From Ruegeria sp. SCSIO 43209 (GTDB lineage Bacteria > Pseudomonadota > Alphaproteobacteria > Rhodobacterales > Rhodobacteraceae): 64,000 bases of DNA. Both the position numbers and the translations under genes were made by a program. This document shows, one piece after another, positions 42,846-51,744 of this stretch. Position 1 is the stretch's first letter; each line of letters starts with the position of its first letter. The stretch covers positions 124,001-188,000 of the forward strand of contig NZ_CP065360.1 in the NCBI RefSeq assembly GCF_019904295.1, read 5' to 3'. A model generated the notes under the pieces. It was not told the DNA's origin, did no database searches, and saw only the letters and a list, made by a program, of their open reading frames with translations.

Positions 42846-45193
42846 ATCTTCGCCCCCCGCAATCGCAGCGCATTCAACACCACTGAAATCGATGAAGCAC
42901 TCATAGCGAAGGCCGCAAACATCGGGCTGATCAGGATGCCGAAAAGCGGGAACAGAAGACCCGCCGCCACCGGAACGCCCGAGGCGTTGTAGATCAGGGC
43001 AAAGAATAGGTTTTGCCGGATATTGCGCATGGTAGCGCGGGCCAGCCTACGGGCGCGCACGATGCCATCAAGGCTTCCGTTGACCAGCGTGAAGCCTGCA
43101 CTTTCGATCGCCACGTCGGCACCGGTCCCCATGGCGATGCCCACATCGGACTGCGCTAACGCGGGTGCGTCGTTCACTCCGTCACCCGCCATGGCGACCT
43201 TTGCGCCTTTCTCCTGCAGTTCGCGAATTATGCGGGCCTTGTCCTCGGGCAGTACGTCGGCTCGAATCTCATCGATACCCAGACGTTCGGCCACCGCCTT
43301 TGCAGTGCGTTCGTTGTCGCCAGTCGCCATGATGATCCGGAAACCCAGTTCGTGCAGCGCCTTGAGTGCGGCTGGTGTTGTTTCCTTGACCGGGTCGGCG
43401 ACGCAGACCAACCCCGCCACTGAACCATCAAGCATCACGAACATCACCGTTTCGCCGTCATCCCGACGCGCATTGGCCTTGGCCGTCAGTTCGGCCGCCT
43501 CGAGTCCGAGATCGGTGACCAGTTTCAGATTGCCGAGCGCGACGGGGCGGCCATCCACCGTGCCTTTCACGCCTTTACCAGTCACCGCCTCGAAGTCACT
43601 GGCGTCGGACAGGGCTACGCCACGTTCCTCGGCTCCTGTGACGATTGCCTCAGCTAACGGGTGCTCCGAGCCCTTCTCCAGCGTTGCGGCCAGCCGCAGC
43701 ACCTCGACCTCGTCATGGCCAGGTTCGGGTAATACAGCCACAAGCTTTGGCTTGCCCATGGTCAGCGTGCCAGTTTTGTCGACGATCAAAGTATCGATCT
43801 TCTCGAACCGCTCCAGCGCTTCGGCATTTTTGATCAGCACTCCGGCCTGCGCCCCGCGCCCCGTGGCCGTCATGATCGACATCGGAGTGGCCAGGCCAAG
43901 CGCGCACGGGCAAGCTATGATCAGTACCGACACCGCTGCGATCAAGGCGTAGGAGAGCGCCGGAGCCGGTCCCCAAATTGCCCATGCAATAAAGGCCAGC
44001 GCAGCTATACTTATGACCGCCGGTACAAACCAGCCCGCCACTTTGTCAGCGTATTTCTGAATTGGTGCGCGCGAGCGTTGCGCGTTGGCCACCATTTCGA
44101 CAATCTGGGACAGCATTGTGTCAGAGCCCACTCGGGTTGCTTCGATCACAAGGCTACCGGTGCCGTTGATTGTGGCCCCTGTGACCGGCTCGCCTTGTAC
44201 CTTTTCGACCGGAACCGGTTCGCCAGAGATCATGCTTTCGTCAACAGATGAGCGCCCTTCGAGTACAATGCCGTCTACTGGCACCTTGTCGCCGGGGCGT
44301 ACGCGAAGGCGGTCACCTACCTGTACTTCTTCAAGCGGAATTTCCTCTTCACTGCTGTCAGGGCGGATAATGCGGGCGGTCTTTGCGGCCATGTCCAGCA
44401 AAGCGCGGATTGCCTTTCCTGTGCCTTCGCGTGCCCGCAGTTCCATCACCTGCCCGAGCAGAACAAGTGTAACGATAACTGCGGCCGCTTCGAAATAGAC
44501 CCCAACATGGCCTTCTGAATCTCGAAAACCGTCCGGAAATATGTGGGGCATCAATACGGCGACAACGCTGAACAGCCACGCGGCCGAAACCCCCATGGCA
44601 ATCAACGAGAACATGTTCAGGTTCATGGTGCGAAACGAATTCCACCCTCGTTCCAGAAATGGCCAACCGCACCAAAGAACAACCGGAGTGCCAAGTATCA
44701 GTTCAATCCATAGGGTTGTTCGCTCACCAAAAATCTCTCGCACACCAGACAGCCCAACGTAGGGGCCCATCGTGAAAACCAAAAGTGGAAGCGTCAGAAT
44801 CGCACCTACCCATAGGCGCCGGGTGAAATCCACCAGTTCCGGGTTCGGCCCCTCGTCCACCATCGCCGCGCTTTCCAGCTCCAACCCCATGCCGCAGAGT
44901 GGACAGGACCCGGGATGGGTTTGCCGCACCTGCGGATGCATCGGGCAGGTATATACGGGTCCGTCATAGCCTGTCGGAACGATGTCATATTCACCGTTCT
45001 CGTCCGTCGCGCCATGATGCGCGGAATGGTGGTGATGCGCATGCGCATCCACCTCGCCCTCGGGCACAAGGTGCATCCCGCATTTGGGACAGTCGCCGGG
45101 CCCAGATTGACGCACGTCAGAATGCATGGGGCAGACGTAAGCGACCTCGGTCGGGCCGTTCGCGTGGATTCTGATGTCGTGGTCTTCTGTCAT
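42842..45193 (-). CDS. Cu(+)-type P1B ATPase with two heavy-metal-binding domains
   Basis: This 783-aa copper/silver-exporting ATPase has no HMA domain at its N-terminus. Instead it has two CPMH-type binding motifs ([20 protein letters not shown], about 19-38, and [20 protein letters not shown], about 80-99) joined by a His-rich linker ([11 protein letters not shown]). The core is complete: TGEPVPVEK, the [10 protein letters not shown] ion site, [22 protein letters not shown] and [16 protein letters not shown] at the end. This resembles SilP/CopA-like exporters. It is in the middle of a long minus-strand run and is coupled to the APC permease. Confidence 0.93.
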   Translation of the reverse strand: MTEDHDIRIHANGPTEVAYVCPMHSDVRQSGPGDCPKCGMHLVPEGEVDAHAHHHHSAHHGATDENGEYDIVPTGYDGPVYTCPMHPQVRQTHPGSCPLCGMGLELESAAMVDEGPNPELVDFTRRLWVGAILTLPLLVFTMGPYVGLSGVREIFGERTTLWIELILGTPVVLWCGWPFLERGWNSFRTMNLNMFSLIAMGVSAAWLFSVVAVLMPHIFPDGFRDSEGHVGVYFEAAAVIVTLVLLGQVMELRAREGTGKAIRALLDMAAKTARIIRPDSSEEEIPLEEVQVGDRLRVRPGDKVPVDGIVLEGRSSVDESMISGEPVPVEKVQGEPVTGATINGTGSLVIEATRVGSDTMLSQIVEMVANAQRSRAPIQKYADKVAGWFVPAVISIAALAFIAWAIWGPAPALSYALIAAVSVLIIACPCALGLATPMSIMTATGRGAQAGVLIKNAEALERFEKIDTLIVDKTGTLTMGKPKLVAVLPEPGHDEVEVLRLAATLEKGSEHPLAEAIVTGAEERGVALSDASDFEAVTGKGVKGTVDGRPVALGNLKLVTDLGLEAAELTAKANARRDDGETVMFVMLDGSVAGLVCVADPVKETTPAALKALHELGFRIIMATGDNERTAKAVAERLGIDEIRADVLPEDKARIIRELQEKGAKVAMAGDGVNDAPALAQSDVGIAMGTGADVAIESAGFTLVNGSLDGIVRARRLARATMRNIRQNLFFALIYNASGVPVAAGLLFPLFGILISPMFAAFAMSASSISVVLNALRLRGAKI

Positions 45194-45259
45194 GTTCTGC
45201 TCCCTGGTTTAAGCTTTGGTCGTAGAGCCGTTTAATTACGCAATGCCGGGCACAGTCCT

Positions 45260-46309
45260 TCAGGGCAGAACAACCATCTGGTGGCCCTCACCCAGTATCG
45301 GCATTTCGGTAATAGCCGTCAGGCTGACTTGATCGACGATCCAGACCTTCGGTTCGGTTCGGCTTGATACCATCACTTTGCCTGAGTTCGGTATGGTCGT
45401 CAGGTGATAAGGTGCCGGTGACAGGTTGGTCGAGCGCTGTTTGCCCGTAGCAAGATCAATCGACAACAACCGGTCGGTGCCTTTGGCGGCCACGAACAGT
45501 ACGCCCTCGCGGTCGGACAGGCCGATCCCGTGCAACTCGCCTCCAATGTCATAGGTTTCGGTGACAGAACCGCTGGCAAGATCTACGCGGAAGGCCTTGC
45601 CACCATCACTGTCGGCTACGAAGGCGGCGCTGCCGGTGGCGTTAAGTACAAGATGCTCAGGGCCTTCGCCGACGGGCATGTTGCGTACGACGAAGCCTTT
45701 GACGACATCCACTTCGCTAAGTGTACCATTGCCGGTATTGGTGACATAGACCCTGTCGCCGTCAGGCGCGAATACCGCATAGTTGGGCATTGGCCCGGTT
45801 GCTACGAAACCAAGGAAGCTGAGCTTATCGAGATCGACGATCGAAATACCGTCACCGCCCGGATGGGTCGCCACCGCGAACCGCCCGTCGGGCGACACCG
45901 CAGTGTGATGCACCGCACCTGGAACCTCGATCTGGCGGACGACCTCGCGTGTTTCCGCATCAAGGATCGTCAGCAGGCTCCGCCCCTTGTCTTTGGGCAA
46001 CGCAGTGACATCGCGCTTGGCGTGGTGCGCAGCGTGTTCATCCTTGGACATACCTTCGGGTTTTGGTGGCGTTGTGGCCTCGGTTTCTGCGTAGCTGCCC
46101 GCGACCAGGTACTTAAAGCCGGGCGCGCCGGCCAGCCCATGGACCGCCACGAGCCTCGGCAGCCGCTCGACGGTCTTGCCGGTTTCGGAGTCGATCACCA
46201 GAACCGAGTCCGCGCTGCCTTCGGGAATGAACACGGTTGCCGCCAGCGTGAGCGAAGGCGCAGTCAAAGCTGCGACGGACAGGCCTGCGGCCAGATTGAA
46301 CAGGGTCAT
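45260..46309 (-). CDS. YncE-like beta-propeller protein, secreted
   Basis: The 349-aa protein has a signal peptide (cleavage near LAA, about residue 23) and repeated propeller blades of the YVTN/YncE type. Blade motifs include VHHTAVSPDGRFAVATHPGG, NYAVFAPDGDRVYVTNTGNG and EHLVLNATGSAAFVADSDGG. A loop insertion after blade 1 is Pro/His rich (EGMSKDEHAAHHAKRD). The ATG overlaps the stop of a 39-residue gene upstream. Such propellers bind ligands or partner proteins; a periplasmic metal-stress role is inferred from neighbours. Confidence 0.82.
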   Translation of the reverse strand: MTLFNLAAGLSVAALTAPSLTLAATVFIPEGSADSVLVIDSETGKTVERLPRLVAVHGLAGAPGFKYLVAGSYAETEATTPPKPEGMSKDEHAAHHAKRDVTALPKDKGRSLLTILDAETREVVRQIEVPGAVHHTAVSPDGRFAVATHPGGDGISIVDLDKLSFLGFVATGPMPNYAVFAPDGDRVYVTNTGNGTLSEVDVVKGFVVRNMPVGEGPEHLVLNATGSAAFVADSDGGKAFRVDLASGSVTETYDIGGELHGIGLSDREGVLFVAAKGTDRLLSIDLATGKQRSTNLSPAPYHLTTIPNSGKVMVSSRTEPKVWIVDQVSLTAITEMPILGEGHQMVVLP

Positions 46310-46425
46310 TTAGGTTTCCTTTCGTCAACTGAAACGCGCGCATTGGCGGGCACGTGCAGAAAAATCCGGTAGATGACGGCCATCAGGAAGGGCGTCAAAA
46401 GCAGGGTCAGAGCGATGGCCTTCAT
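46306..46425 (-). CDS. Small 39-residue single-span membrane protein
   Basis: ATG 46425 to TGA 46306-46308 encodes 39 residues: a hydrophobic helix (MKAIALTLLLTPFLMAVIYR) and a basic hydrophilic tail. It overlaps the propeller gene start by ATGA and follows the DUF5676-like gene by 16 bp, with a GGAC-rich upstream region. The coupling on both sides supports a real small gene. Function unknown. Confidence 0.65.
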   Translation of the reverse strand: MKAIALTLLLTPFLMAVIYRIFLHVPANARVSVDERKPK

Positions 46426-46441
46426 GGCTTTGTCCTTTCAA

Positions 46442-46801
46442 TCAGTTGAGTTTTGTGCGAGCCGCAAAGACATTGAACAGTCCGCCGAACAGCAACGCGG
46501 CGTACCAGCCGTAGAGAAACGCCCATAACAGTCCCAACAGGAATGAGGGCAGGCTGAGCCAAGTCATTCCGGGCATCAGGCCGATCCAAGCCCGGTACAT
46601 GGCAAAACTTGGAAAGATCAGGTCAAAGGCCACGCACAGCAGGTAGGTTGCGGCCAGAAACAGGCTGAGCGCCCAGCCAAGGGTTGTCACCGGAACACCG
46701 GGATGATGTTCTTGTGTCCCCATCACACAGGGGCCACAGGTCAGGCGCAACAGTGCGAATAGCACCACGCCCGTGACGAAAAAGTACAGAATGGTAAGCA
46801 T
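46442..46801 (-). CDS. DUF5676-like membrane protein
   Basis: The 119-aa protein has four predicted helices. The N-terminal helix carries LRLTCGPCVMG, and the C-terminal helix reads LLGLLWAFLYGWYAALLFGG. The pattern, with GFLYGWY-like C-terminus, fits the DUF5676 family of small membrane proteins from copper-resistance regions. ATG 46801 is preferred; a longer frame to 46873 has no ribosome site. Function unknown. The CGPC pair could bind metal or be redox active. Confidence 0.65.
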   Translation of the reverse strand: MLTILYFFVTGVVLFALLRLTCGPCVMGTQEHHPGVPVTTLGWALSLFLAATYLLCVAFDLIFPSFAMYRAWIGLMPGMTWLSLPSFLLGLLWAFLYGWYAALLFGGLFNVFAARTKLN

Positions 46802-46885
46802 GGTAAGTGTCCTGAACTGAGTTGGGCCGCAATCAACGGCTTGGGCAAGACCCCGGAGCGATTCCGGAGCCATTGCCGGTCACGT

Positions 46886-47254
46886 TCAGGACAGGTTTGG
46901 CGGATGTGGTAGTGGTGCGACCGGCAGGCTTGCGCGTGGCCGGAACCGTTCTGGCGCCACGGGCGTAGCAATACGCATCGAGAGCAATTCAGGTGCCGCC
47001 ATAACTGCCATCGCATAGCAGCCCGGGTGCACTGAGCAGTCTAATTCTTCTGATGGATGAGACGCGGGATACCCACCGCTGTCATCGATCACAAGCTCGG
47101 CCTGGGTGGCGGCCTTCGCGATGTCATGCCCGGCATGGGACGGCACAACAGAGATCAGCATCGAAACCACCAACGCACAGATCAACAGGACCTGCAGCCG
47201 GCCCATGGCTCGGGCCGTCCGTGTCGCAGTTGATATCCATTGTGCGCGGATCAC
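46886..47254 (-). CDS. Hypothetical secreted protein with CSVHPGC motif
   Basis: The protein is up to 122 aa, with a likely signal segment MGRLQVLLICALVVSMLISV if translation begins at ATG 47206. ATG 47254 overlaps the VTT gene's stop (ATGA) and is the coupled start. The mature part has DCSVHPGCYAM and a Pro-rich tail. It does not match a family I can name. Cys/His residues suggest metal binding. Confidence 0.55.
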   Translation of the reverse strand: MIRAQWISTATRTARAMGRLQVLLICALVVSMLISVVPSHAGHDIAKAATQAELVIDDSGGYPASHPSEELDCSVHPGCYAMAVMAAPELLSMRIATPVAPERFRPRASLPVAPLPHPPNLS

Positions 47255-47973
47255 TTAGGGTTTCCTCCATTCTCCAACAGTTTAGGGCCGCTTGGACCGG
47301 TCGCATTGATCTGGCTCAATTCGTGGTCTGAAGAGCCAACAGGCATCTTGCGTTTCCAAGCCAACCAGATAAGTGGCGCCCCCGTCAACAGCCCAAGCCC
47401 GATAACCGCAAGGCTGGTGCCGCCTGTCGCGGTTTCGGTAATCTGGCTGCCCAGATGGGCCAGAACGAAACTGGCCAGCAGGAGTCCAGCCAAGGTGGCC
47501 AGTGCGAACCGCCAAAATTGAAGTCGGGTCAGACCGGCGGCATAGCTGACCATGTCGAAAGAAACGAAAGGCATCAGGCGGCTGGTGAACACGGTCAACA
47601 TCAGGGCATTCTGCGATCCAAGCAACCCCAAGTCCAGCTTGTCGCCGAACCACTGGCGCAGCGCGTCGCGCCCCAACCAACGGGCTATCAGGAACGCCAG
47701 CAGCGCCCCCAACTCCGCTCCGATAGCAACCAATGCGGTTCCCAGCCCATGCCCATATGCCACCCCGGCAGCGACAGCGATCGGAGCGCTGGGGATTGGG
47801 CTGGCAACCACTGCGGCTGTCATGAAGCCGATGATGACAACGGGTCCGAACGGGCCGGCCCAATCCACCCACGCAGTAATGACTTCGCGCGATAGTCCTG
47901 CGTCCAACGCGCCAGACAGCCACAACCAGATGGTGGCGATCAGCAACGCGATCAAAACCGCGATGAAAACCAA
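47251..47973 (-). CDS. VTT-domain membrane protein (TVP38/TMEM64/DedA-like)
   Basis: The protein has about 240 aa and six hydrophobic segments. VTT features are GFMTAAVVASPIPSAPIAVAAG, AYGHGLGTALVAIGAELGAL and FTSRLMPFVSFDMVSYAAGL with the conserved Arg and Pro. The start is uncertain: TTG 47973 is in frame, and a non-ATG codon slightly upstream, nearer AGGAGG at about 48010, is possible. VTT proteins affect lipid scrambling and metal tolerance; some are annotated in mercury/copper regions. It lies in the same run as the EF-hand and ATPase genes. Confidence 0.8.
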   Translation of the reverse strand: MVFIAVLIALLIATIWLWLSGALDAGLSREVITAWVDWAGPFGPVVIIGFMTAAVVASPIPSAPIAVAAGVAYGHGLGTALVAIGAELGALLAFLIARWLGRDALRQWFGDKLDLGLLGSQNALMLTVFTSRLMPFVSFDMVSYAAGLTRLQFWRFALATLAGLLLASFVLAHLGSQITETATGGTSLAVIGLGLLTGAPLIWLAWKRKMPVGSSDHELSQINATGPSGPKLLENGGNPK

Positions 47974-48059
47974 ACGGCTATTGCTGTGCAGGCCCTCCAG
48001 CTTTCGTTCCTCCTATGACATAGCCCTCCACCCCTAAACGGGAGTGACGGATTCCGAGG

Positions 48060-48167
48060 TCACTTAGCGATGTATTTGATCAGCGCTACGATCGCCAGAA
48101 CGATCAACACTGCGATCAGCAACATCCAGATCATTCCAAACCCCATTCCAGCGCCATAGCCCATCAT
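48060..48167 (-). CDS. Small 35-residue Gly/Met-rich membrane protein
   Basis: ATG 48167 to TGA 48060-48062 encodes 35 residues: a Gly/Met-rich start (MMGYGAGMGFGMIW) and a single hydrophobic helix rich in Leu/Ile/Val, ending KYIAK. An AGGAAC-type ribosome site lies upstream. Such tiny Gly/Met membrane proteins recur in metal-resistance clusters. It lies between the EF-hand and VTT genes on the same strand. Confidence 0.6.
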   Translation of the reverse strand: MMGYGAGMGFGMIWMLLIAVLIVLAIVALIKYIAK

Positions 48168-48224
48168 CGCTTTGTTCCTCAGTGGTTTGTGCCGAGTGCG
48201 ATGACCCGGCTACACGGTTGCGTT

Positions 48225-48740
48225 TCAGTTGTTGGTTTCAGAAGCCTTTGTCACAGGTTTCGAGGCCTTCATGCCGTGTTTCGGCGACATCGTCTTTGCG
48301 CCTTTCTCGATTTCCCCTGTGGTCACAACGCCATCGCCATTGGCATCAAGATGCTGAAATCGGTCCACCATGGTTTCGCGGATCATCCCGGAATGCAGCG
48401 CTTCGAACTCATCAATCGACAGGTTGCCATCTCCATTGACGTCATGCGCCTGCATCCGGGCCTTCAGACCTTCGGCGATCTCAGATTCGCTCGGGCGACC
48501 GTCCTCGTCCATGTCCAGAACCGCCAGCCAGTTGCCGCCCATCATCTGGCCATGCATTTTCACCATCATTTGCATCATGCCTGCGTGATCGCCCATCATG
48601 CCGCCGGGCGCACCCTGCATCATGCCGCCCTCATGGCCCTGCATCTGCGCGCTGCTGCCATGCTGACCGGCGGCAAGCGCGGGCAGCGCCATCAAAGTCG
48701 CGGCAATGGCTCCAGCGGCCAGCGTGAAGGTACGTTTCAT
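48225..48740 (-). CDS. Periplasmic Met/His-rich EF-hand protein
   Basis: The 171-aa precursor has signal peptide MKRTFTLAAGAIAATLMALP (cleaved near ALA). Next comes a Met/His/Gly-rich segment (about 25-65, with GGMMQGAPGGMMGDHAGMMQ) suited to Cu(I)/Ag(I). Three EF-hand-like loops follow: DMDEDGRPSESE, DVNGDGNLSIDE and DANGDGVVTTGE. ATG 48740 is chosen because it gives the signal peptide. It heads the long minus-strand run, divergent from a two-component system, with repeated GATACAAA boxes between. Probably a periplasmic metal buffer or sensor adaptor. Confidence 0.82.
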   Translation of the reverse strand: MKRTFTLAAGAIAATLMALPALAAGQHGSSAQMQGHEGGMMQGAPGGMMGDHAGMMQMMVKMHGQMMGGNWLAVLDMDEDGRPSESEIAEGLKARMQAHDVNGDGNLSIDEFEALHSGMIRETMVDRFQHLDANGDGVVTTGEIEKGAKTMSPKHGMKASKPVTKASETNN

Positions 48741-48822
48741 GACTTTCACCTCTCGGGTTTTTGTTTCTACACAAAGCATATGGCCGCCCTCGGTCGCGCC
48801 ACCACCCCCCTGCTCAACCCGG

Positions 48823-48888
48823 TTTGTATCGTTGTGTCGCAGCCCGCCCAACTGATACAAAGGGATACAAAAAAGCCGGGATTTGTAC
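48823..48888. promoter_or_regulatory. Repeated GATACAAA boxes in the divergent promoter
   Basis: The gap between the EF-hand gene and the response-regulator gene has TTTGTATC (48823-48830), GATACAAA (48854-48861), GATACAAA (48864-48871, exactly 10 bp later) and a variant TTTGTACC (48882-48889). Direct repeats one helical turn apart suit OmpR-family dimers. They are probably bound by the adjacent response regulator. Confidence 0.65.
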
Positions 48889-48912
48889 CGCGCCGGGGCT
48901 TATGATTGCGCC

Positions 48913-49638
48913 ATGACTGAAGCACCACATATCTTGATTGTCGACGACCACCGCGAAATCCGTGATGCTGTCAGCCGCTATCTGGAAAAGAATGGGTTGC
49001 GCGCCAGTACCGCGCGCGACGCAACCGAGATGGACGCACGACTGGCGGCCGGTCGGATTGATCTTATCGTACTCGACATCATGATGCCGGGCGAAAACGG
49101 ATTGTCGGTCTGTCGCCGCCTGTCCGCGGCCGGTGGCCCGCCGATCCTGATGCTGACAGCCCTCAGCGATGACACCGACCGTATCGTGGGTTTAGAGATC
49201 GGCGCCGATGACTACCTGCCCAAACCATTCAACCCACGTGAATTGCTGGCCCGGATCAAGGCGATCCTGCGGCGTTCCGAAACCACCGTCCCCCCGGCTG
49301 GCGATCTGAGCGGCAAACGGATCGCCTTTGGAAGCTGGGTTCTGGATGCCGACAGTCGCACCTTGATATCCGCCGAAGGGGCCGAAGAAAGTCTGACCAC
49401 CGCCGATGTCCGGCTGCTGGCCGTATTCCTGCAGCGGCCCCGCAAACTCCTGTCGCGAGACGAACTGCTGGATTTGACCGCCGGCCGCAGCCCGCACTTG
49501 TTCGACCGTACGATCGACAACCAGGTCAGCCGCTTGCGTCGCAAGATCGAAGCTGACCCAACGCGGCCGAAGCTCATCACCACGATAAGAGGTGGCGGTT
49601 ATTGCCTGTCGACCGACGTGAGCGAGCTTACGGGATGA
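48913..49638 (+). CDS. OmpR-family response regulator
   Basis: The 241-aa protein has an N-terminal receiver (ILIVDDHREIRDAV; phospho-acceptor Asp in LIVLDIMMPGENG; Lys in DDYLPKPFNPREL) and a C-terminal winged-helix DNA-binding domain ending in LITTIRGGGYCL. ATG 48913 is the natural start. Its TGA overlaps the kinase ATG (ATGA at 49635-49638). It faces the EF-hand/ATPase gene run across the GATACAAA boxes and is the probable activator of that run. Confidence 0.93.
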   Translation: MTEAPHILIVDDHREIRDAVSRYLEKNGLRASTARDATEMDARLAAGRIDLIVLDIMMPGENGLSVCRRLSAAGGPPILMLTALSDDTDRIVGLEIGADDYLPKPFNPRELLARIKAILRRSETTVPPAGDLSGKRIAFGSWVLDADSRTLISAEGAEESLTTADVRLLAVFLQRPRKLLSRDELLDLTAGRSPHLFDRTIDNQVSRLRRKIEADPTRPKLITTIRGGGYCLSTDVSELTG

Positions 49639-51032
49639 AAGCCTTTGCCCAAAGTCTGCGCGGTCAGCTTATCCTTTTGATCATCGCCGCGCTGGCTGCC
49701 GCGCAACTGGTCAGCCTGTGGCTGTTCGTCGACGAACGCTCAATGGCAGTGCACATGGCCCTTGGCCTGGAAACCGCCGGACGCGCCGCAAACATCGCGC
49801 GGCTGATTGAAGAAGCTCCACCCGAGATGCACGACGCGATCCTGCGGGCGGCAAGTTCTCCACTGGTGCGTTTCAGCCTTACAGATACGCCCGCAGTCGA
49901 TCACACCGGACATAGCGCTGGTGGGACGGTCGAAAACACAATCCGCAGAATTCTGCCAGGCTATGAAAACCGTCCCATCCGGGTAGAGTTGCATGAGTTC
50001 TCTCCCGATATGCTGCCGGTTGAAGGTGTTCCGTCTACAATGGCTGAAATGCACATGGCAATGATGCGTGATCACGTTTCCGCAATTGAAATGCAGCTGT
50101 CGATCGCTCTGACGACCGATCAATGGCTCAACGTGGATACCCGGTTCCATAACCCTCCTCTGCAATGGCCTTTGCAGTCCTTCGTCAGCTTCGGTTTCAC
50201 TGCAACTTTAATTCTTGGAGCAGCCATTTGGTTTCTACTGACACGGCTGACCGGCCCGTTGCGCCGCCTGTCACTGGCTGCAGACCAGTTTGGTCGCGGT
50301 GAAGACGTCCAGGAACTGACGGTTTCTGGTCCGACCGAGGTGCGAGATTTGACGCAGGCGTTCAACCATATGCGTGATAGGCTGACTCGCTATGTTGCCG
50401 ATCGGACCAGACTATTGGGGGCGCTGGGTCACGATTTGCGGTCGCCACTGACGGGATTGCGGGTTCGCGCCGAACTGGTGGAGGAAGAGGAGACCCGTGA
50501 CCATCTGATCGAGACCATCGAGGAAATGCAGGAGATGGTGGACTCCACCCTGTCATTTGCCAAGGGCGTGGCCACGCGCGAACCTTCCAGTACCGTCCCA
50601 ATTGGTGAATTCGTAACCAAAACGACCGAAGACATTGTGCAAGCCGGTGACACGGTTGAAGTATCGGTCGCAGACAATCCGGCCGTCACGCTTCGGCCGA
50701 TGCTGATGAAGCGAGCTCTGCGCAATATCATTGAAAACGCCTGCCGGTATGGTGCCCGGGCCAACGTCTCAGTCATGCAAGAGGGGAATGAGGCAAAAAT
50801 ATTGATCCAGGATCAGGGGCCCGGCATCCCCGAGCATATGCTCGATGCGGTATTCGACCCATTCGTGCGGCTTGAAACATCCCGCTCGCGAGAGACTGGC
50901 GGAACCGGCTTGGGGCTGTCGATCGCACGTACGATCATCCAGTCGCACGGTGGCACGATAGAATTGCTAAACGGGGAAACTGGCGGCTTGTGCGCTAAGG
51001 TGGTTCTGCCAGTTTTTGAGGGCCAAACGTAA
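49635..51032 (+). CDS. Sensor histidine kinase
   Basis: The 465-aa membrane kinase has a first helix (about 10-30), a periplasmic sensor of ~155 residues, a second helix (about 185-207), HAMP, HisKA (LLGALGHDLRSPLTGLR with the phospho-His) and HATPase_c (NIIENACRYG, DQGPGIPEH, GGTGLGLSIA). The sensor contains Met/His-rich stretches (STMAEMHMAMMRDHVSAIEM and TGHSAGG), consistent with soft-metal sensing as in CusS-like kinases. It is coupled to the response regulator by an ATGA overlap. Confidence 0.92.
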   Translation: MKAFAQSLRGQLILLIIAALAAAQLVSLWLFVDERSMAVHMALGLETAGRAANIARLIEEAPPEMHDAILRAASSPLVRFSLTDTPAVDHTGHSAGGTVENTIRRILPGYENRPIRVELHEFSPDMLPVEGVPSTMAEMHMAMMRDHVSAIEMQLSIALTTDQWLNVDTRFHNPPLQWPLQSFVSFGFTATLILGAAIWFLLTRLTGPLRRLSLAADQFGRGEDVQELTVSGPTEVRDLTQAFNHMRDRLTRYVADRTRLLGALGHDLRSPLTGLRVRAELVEEEETRDHLIETIEEMQEMVDSTLSFAKGVATREPSSTVPIGEFVTKTTEDIVQAGDTVEVSVADNPAVTLRPMLMKRALRNIIENACRYGARANVSVMQEGNEAKILIQDQGPGIPEHMLDAVFDPFVRLETSRSRETGGTGLGLSIARTIIQSHGGTIELLNGETGGLCAKVVLPVFEGQT

Positions 51033-51105
51033 CTTGTGAACACAATCGGCATGCCCCGAAAGCTTATTGGAAGCGTACCGCTTTGGGCCAGTTTCAGGTG
51101 TGGGC

Positions 51106-51726
51106 TCAAACGCAGCGGCGGAGAACACTGAACTGGAAAGACTGACTTTCCCCCCAAGAGGTTTGGTGCAGGTGATGGCGATGCGCGACGAGTTCAAAGT
51201 GTTCCTCAAAAAGCACGGCGATATCGCTCGGACTATAGCGGGCGACAGGGAGACCACTGCAAGTCTCCGGCCCATCAAGTGCAAACGTAGCAATGATCAC
51301 ATGGCCGCCAATTTTTACCCCTTTCTTCACGCTTTCCAGATAGGCCGCGCGTTGCGATGTATCCACGAGAAAGTGAAAAACCGCCCTATCATGCCAGACG
51401 TCATATCTGCGATCGGGGACCCAAGAAGTTATATCTGCAGAAATCCAAGTGACTGTTTCAGCGGCGCGCCCCAACCTTTCCCGGGCCGTGTCCAACGCGA
51501 CCTGCGATAGATCGAGAACTGTCACGTCATGGAGCCCCTTCGCAAGCAACGCTCCAGCAAGACGAGATGTACCTCCACCAATGTCGATGACGGATGAAGG
51601 CTTAGACACTCTGATCAACTCGATGAGTTCAAGCGATATCTCTGGATCATCCTCGTGCCAACTCAATTGGGTGTCAAACTTCTCGCCATAGACATCGTCC
51701 CAGTGCTCTCTTGTGTTAGCTGTCAT
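51106..51726 (-). CDS. Class I SAM-dependent methyltransferase
   Basis: The 206-aa cytoplasmic methyltransferase has a SAM-binding motif SVIDIGGGTSRLAGALL and the post-I acid in VTVLDLS, followed by WISADITSW and YDVWHDRAVFHFL. It resembles small-molecule methyltransferases of the thiopurine/tellurite type (TehB/TPMT-like). ATG 51726 is preferred over 51744. It is convergent with the sensor kinase gene and stands alone. Similar genes are often carried in metal/metalloid-resistance islands, but the substrate is unknown. Confidence 0.82.
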   Translation of the reverse strand: MTANTREHWDDVYGEKFDTQLSWHEDDPEISLELIELIRVSKPSSVIDIGGGTSRLAGALLAKGLHDVTVLDLSQVALDTARERLGRAAETVTWISADITSWVPDRRYDVWHDRAVFHFLVDTSQRAAYLESVKKGVKIGGHVIIATFALDGPETCSGLPVARYSPSDIAVLFEEHFELVAHRHHLHQTSWGESQSFQFSVLRRCV

Positions 51727-51744
51727 GTCGTATCGTTTTCCCAA

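Noticed and set aside
45530..46372. 280-codon frame opposite the YncE-like gene
   Set aside because: Antisense to a propeller gene with clear blade repeats and signal peptide; no motif of its own.
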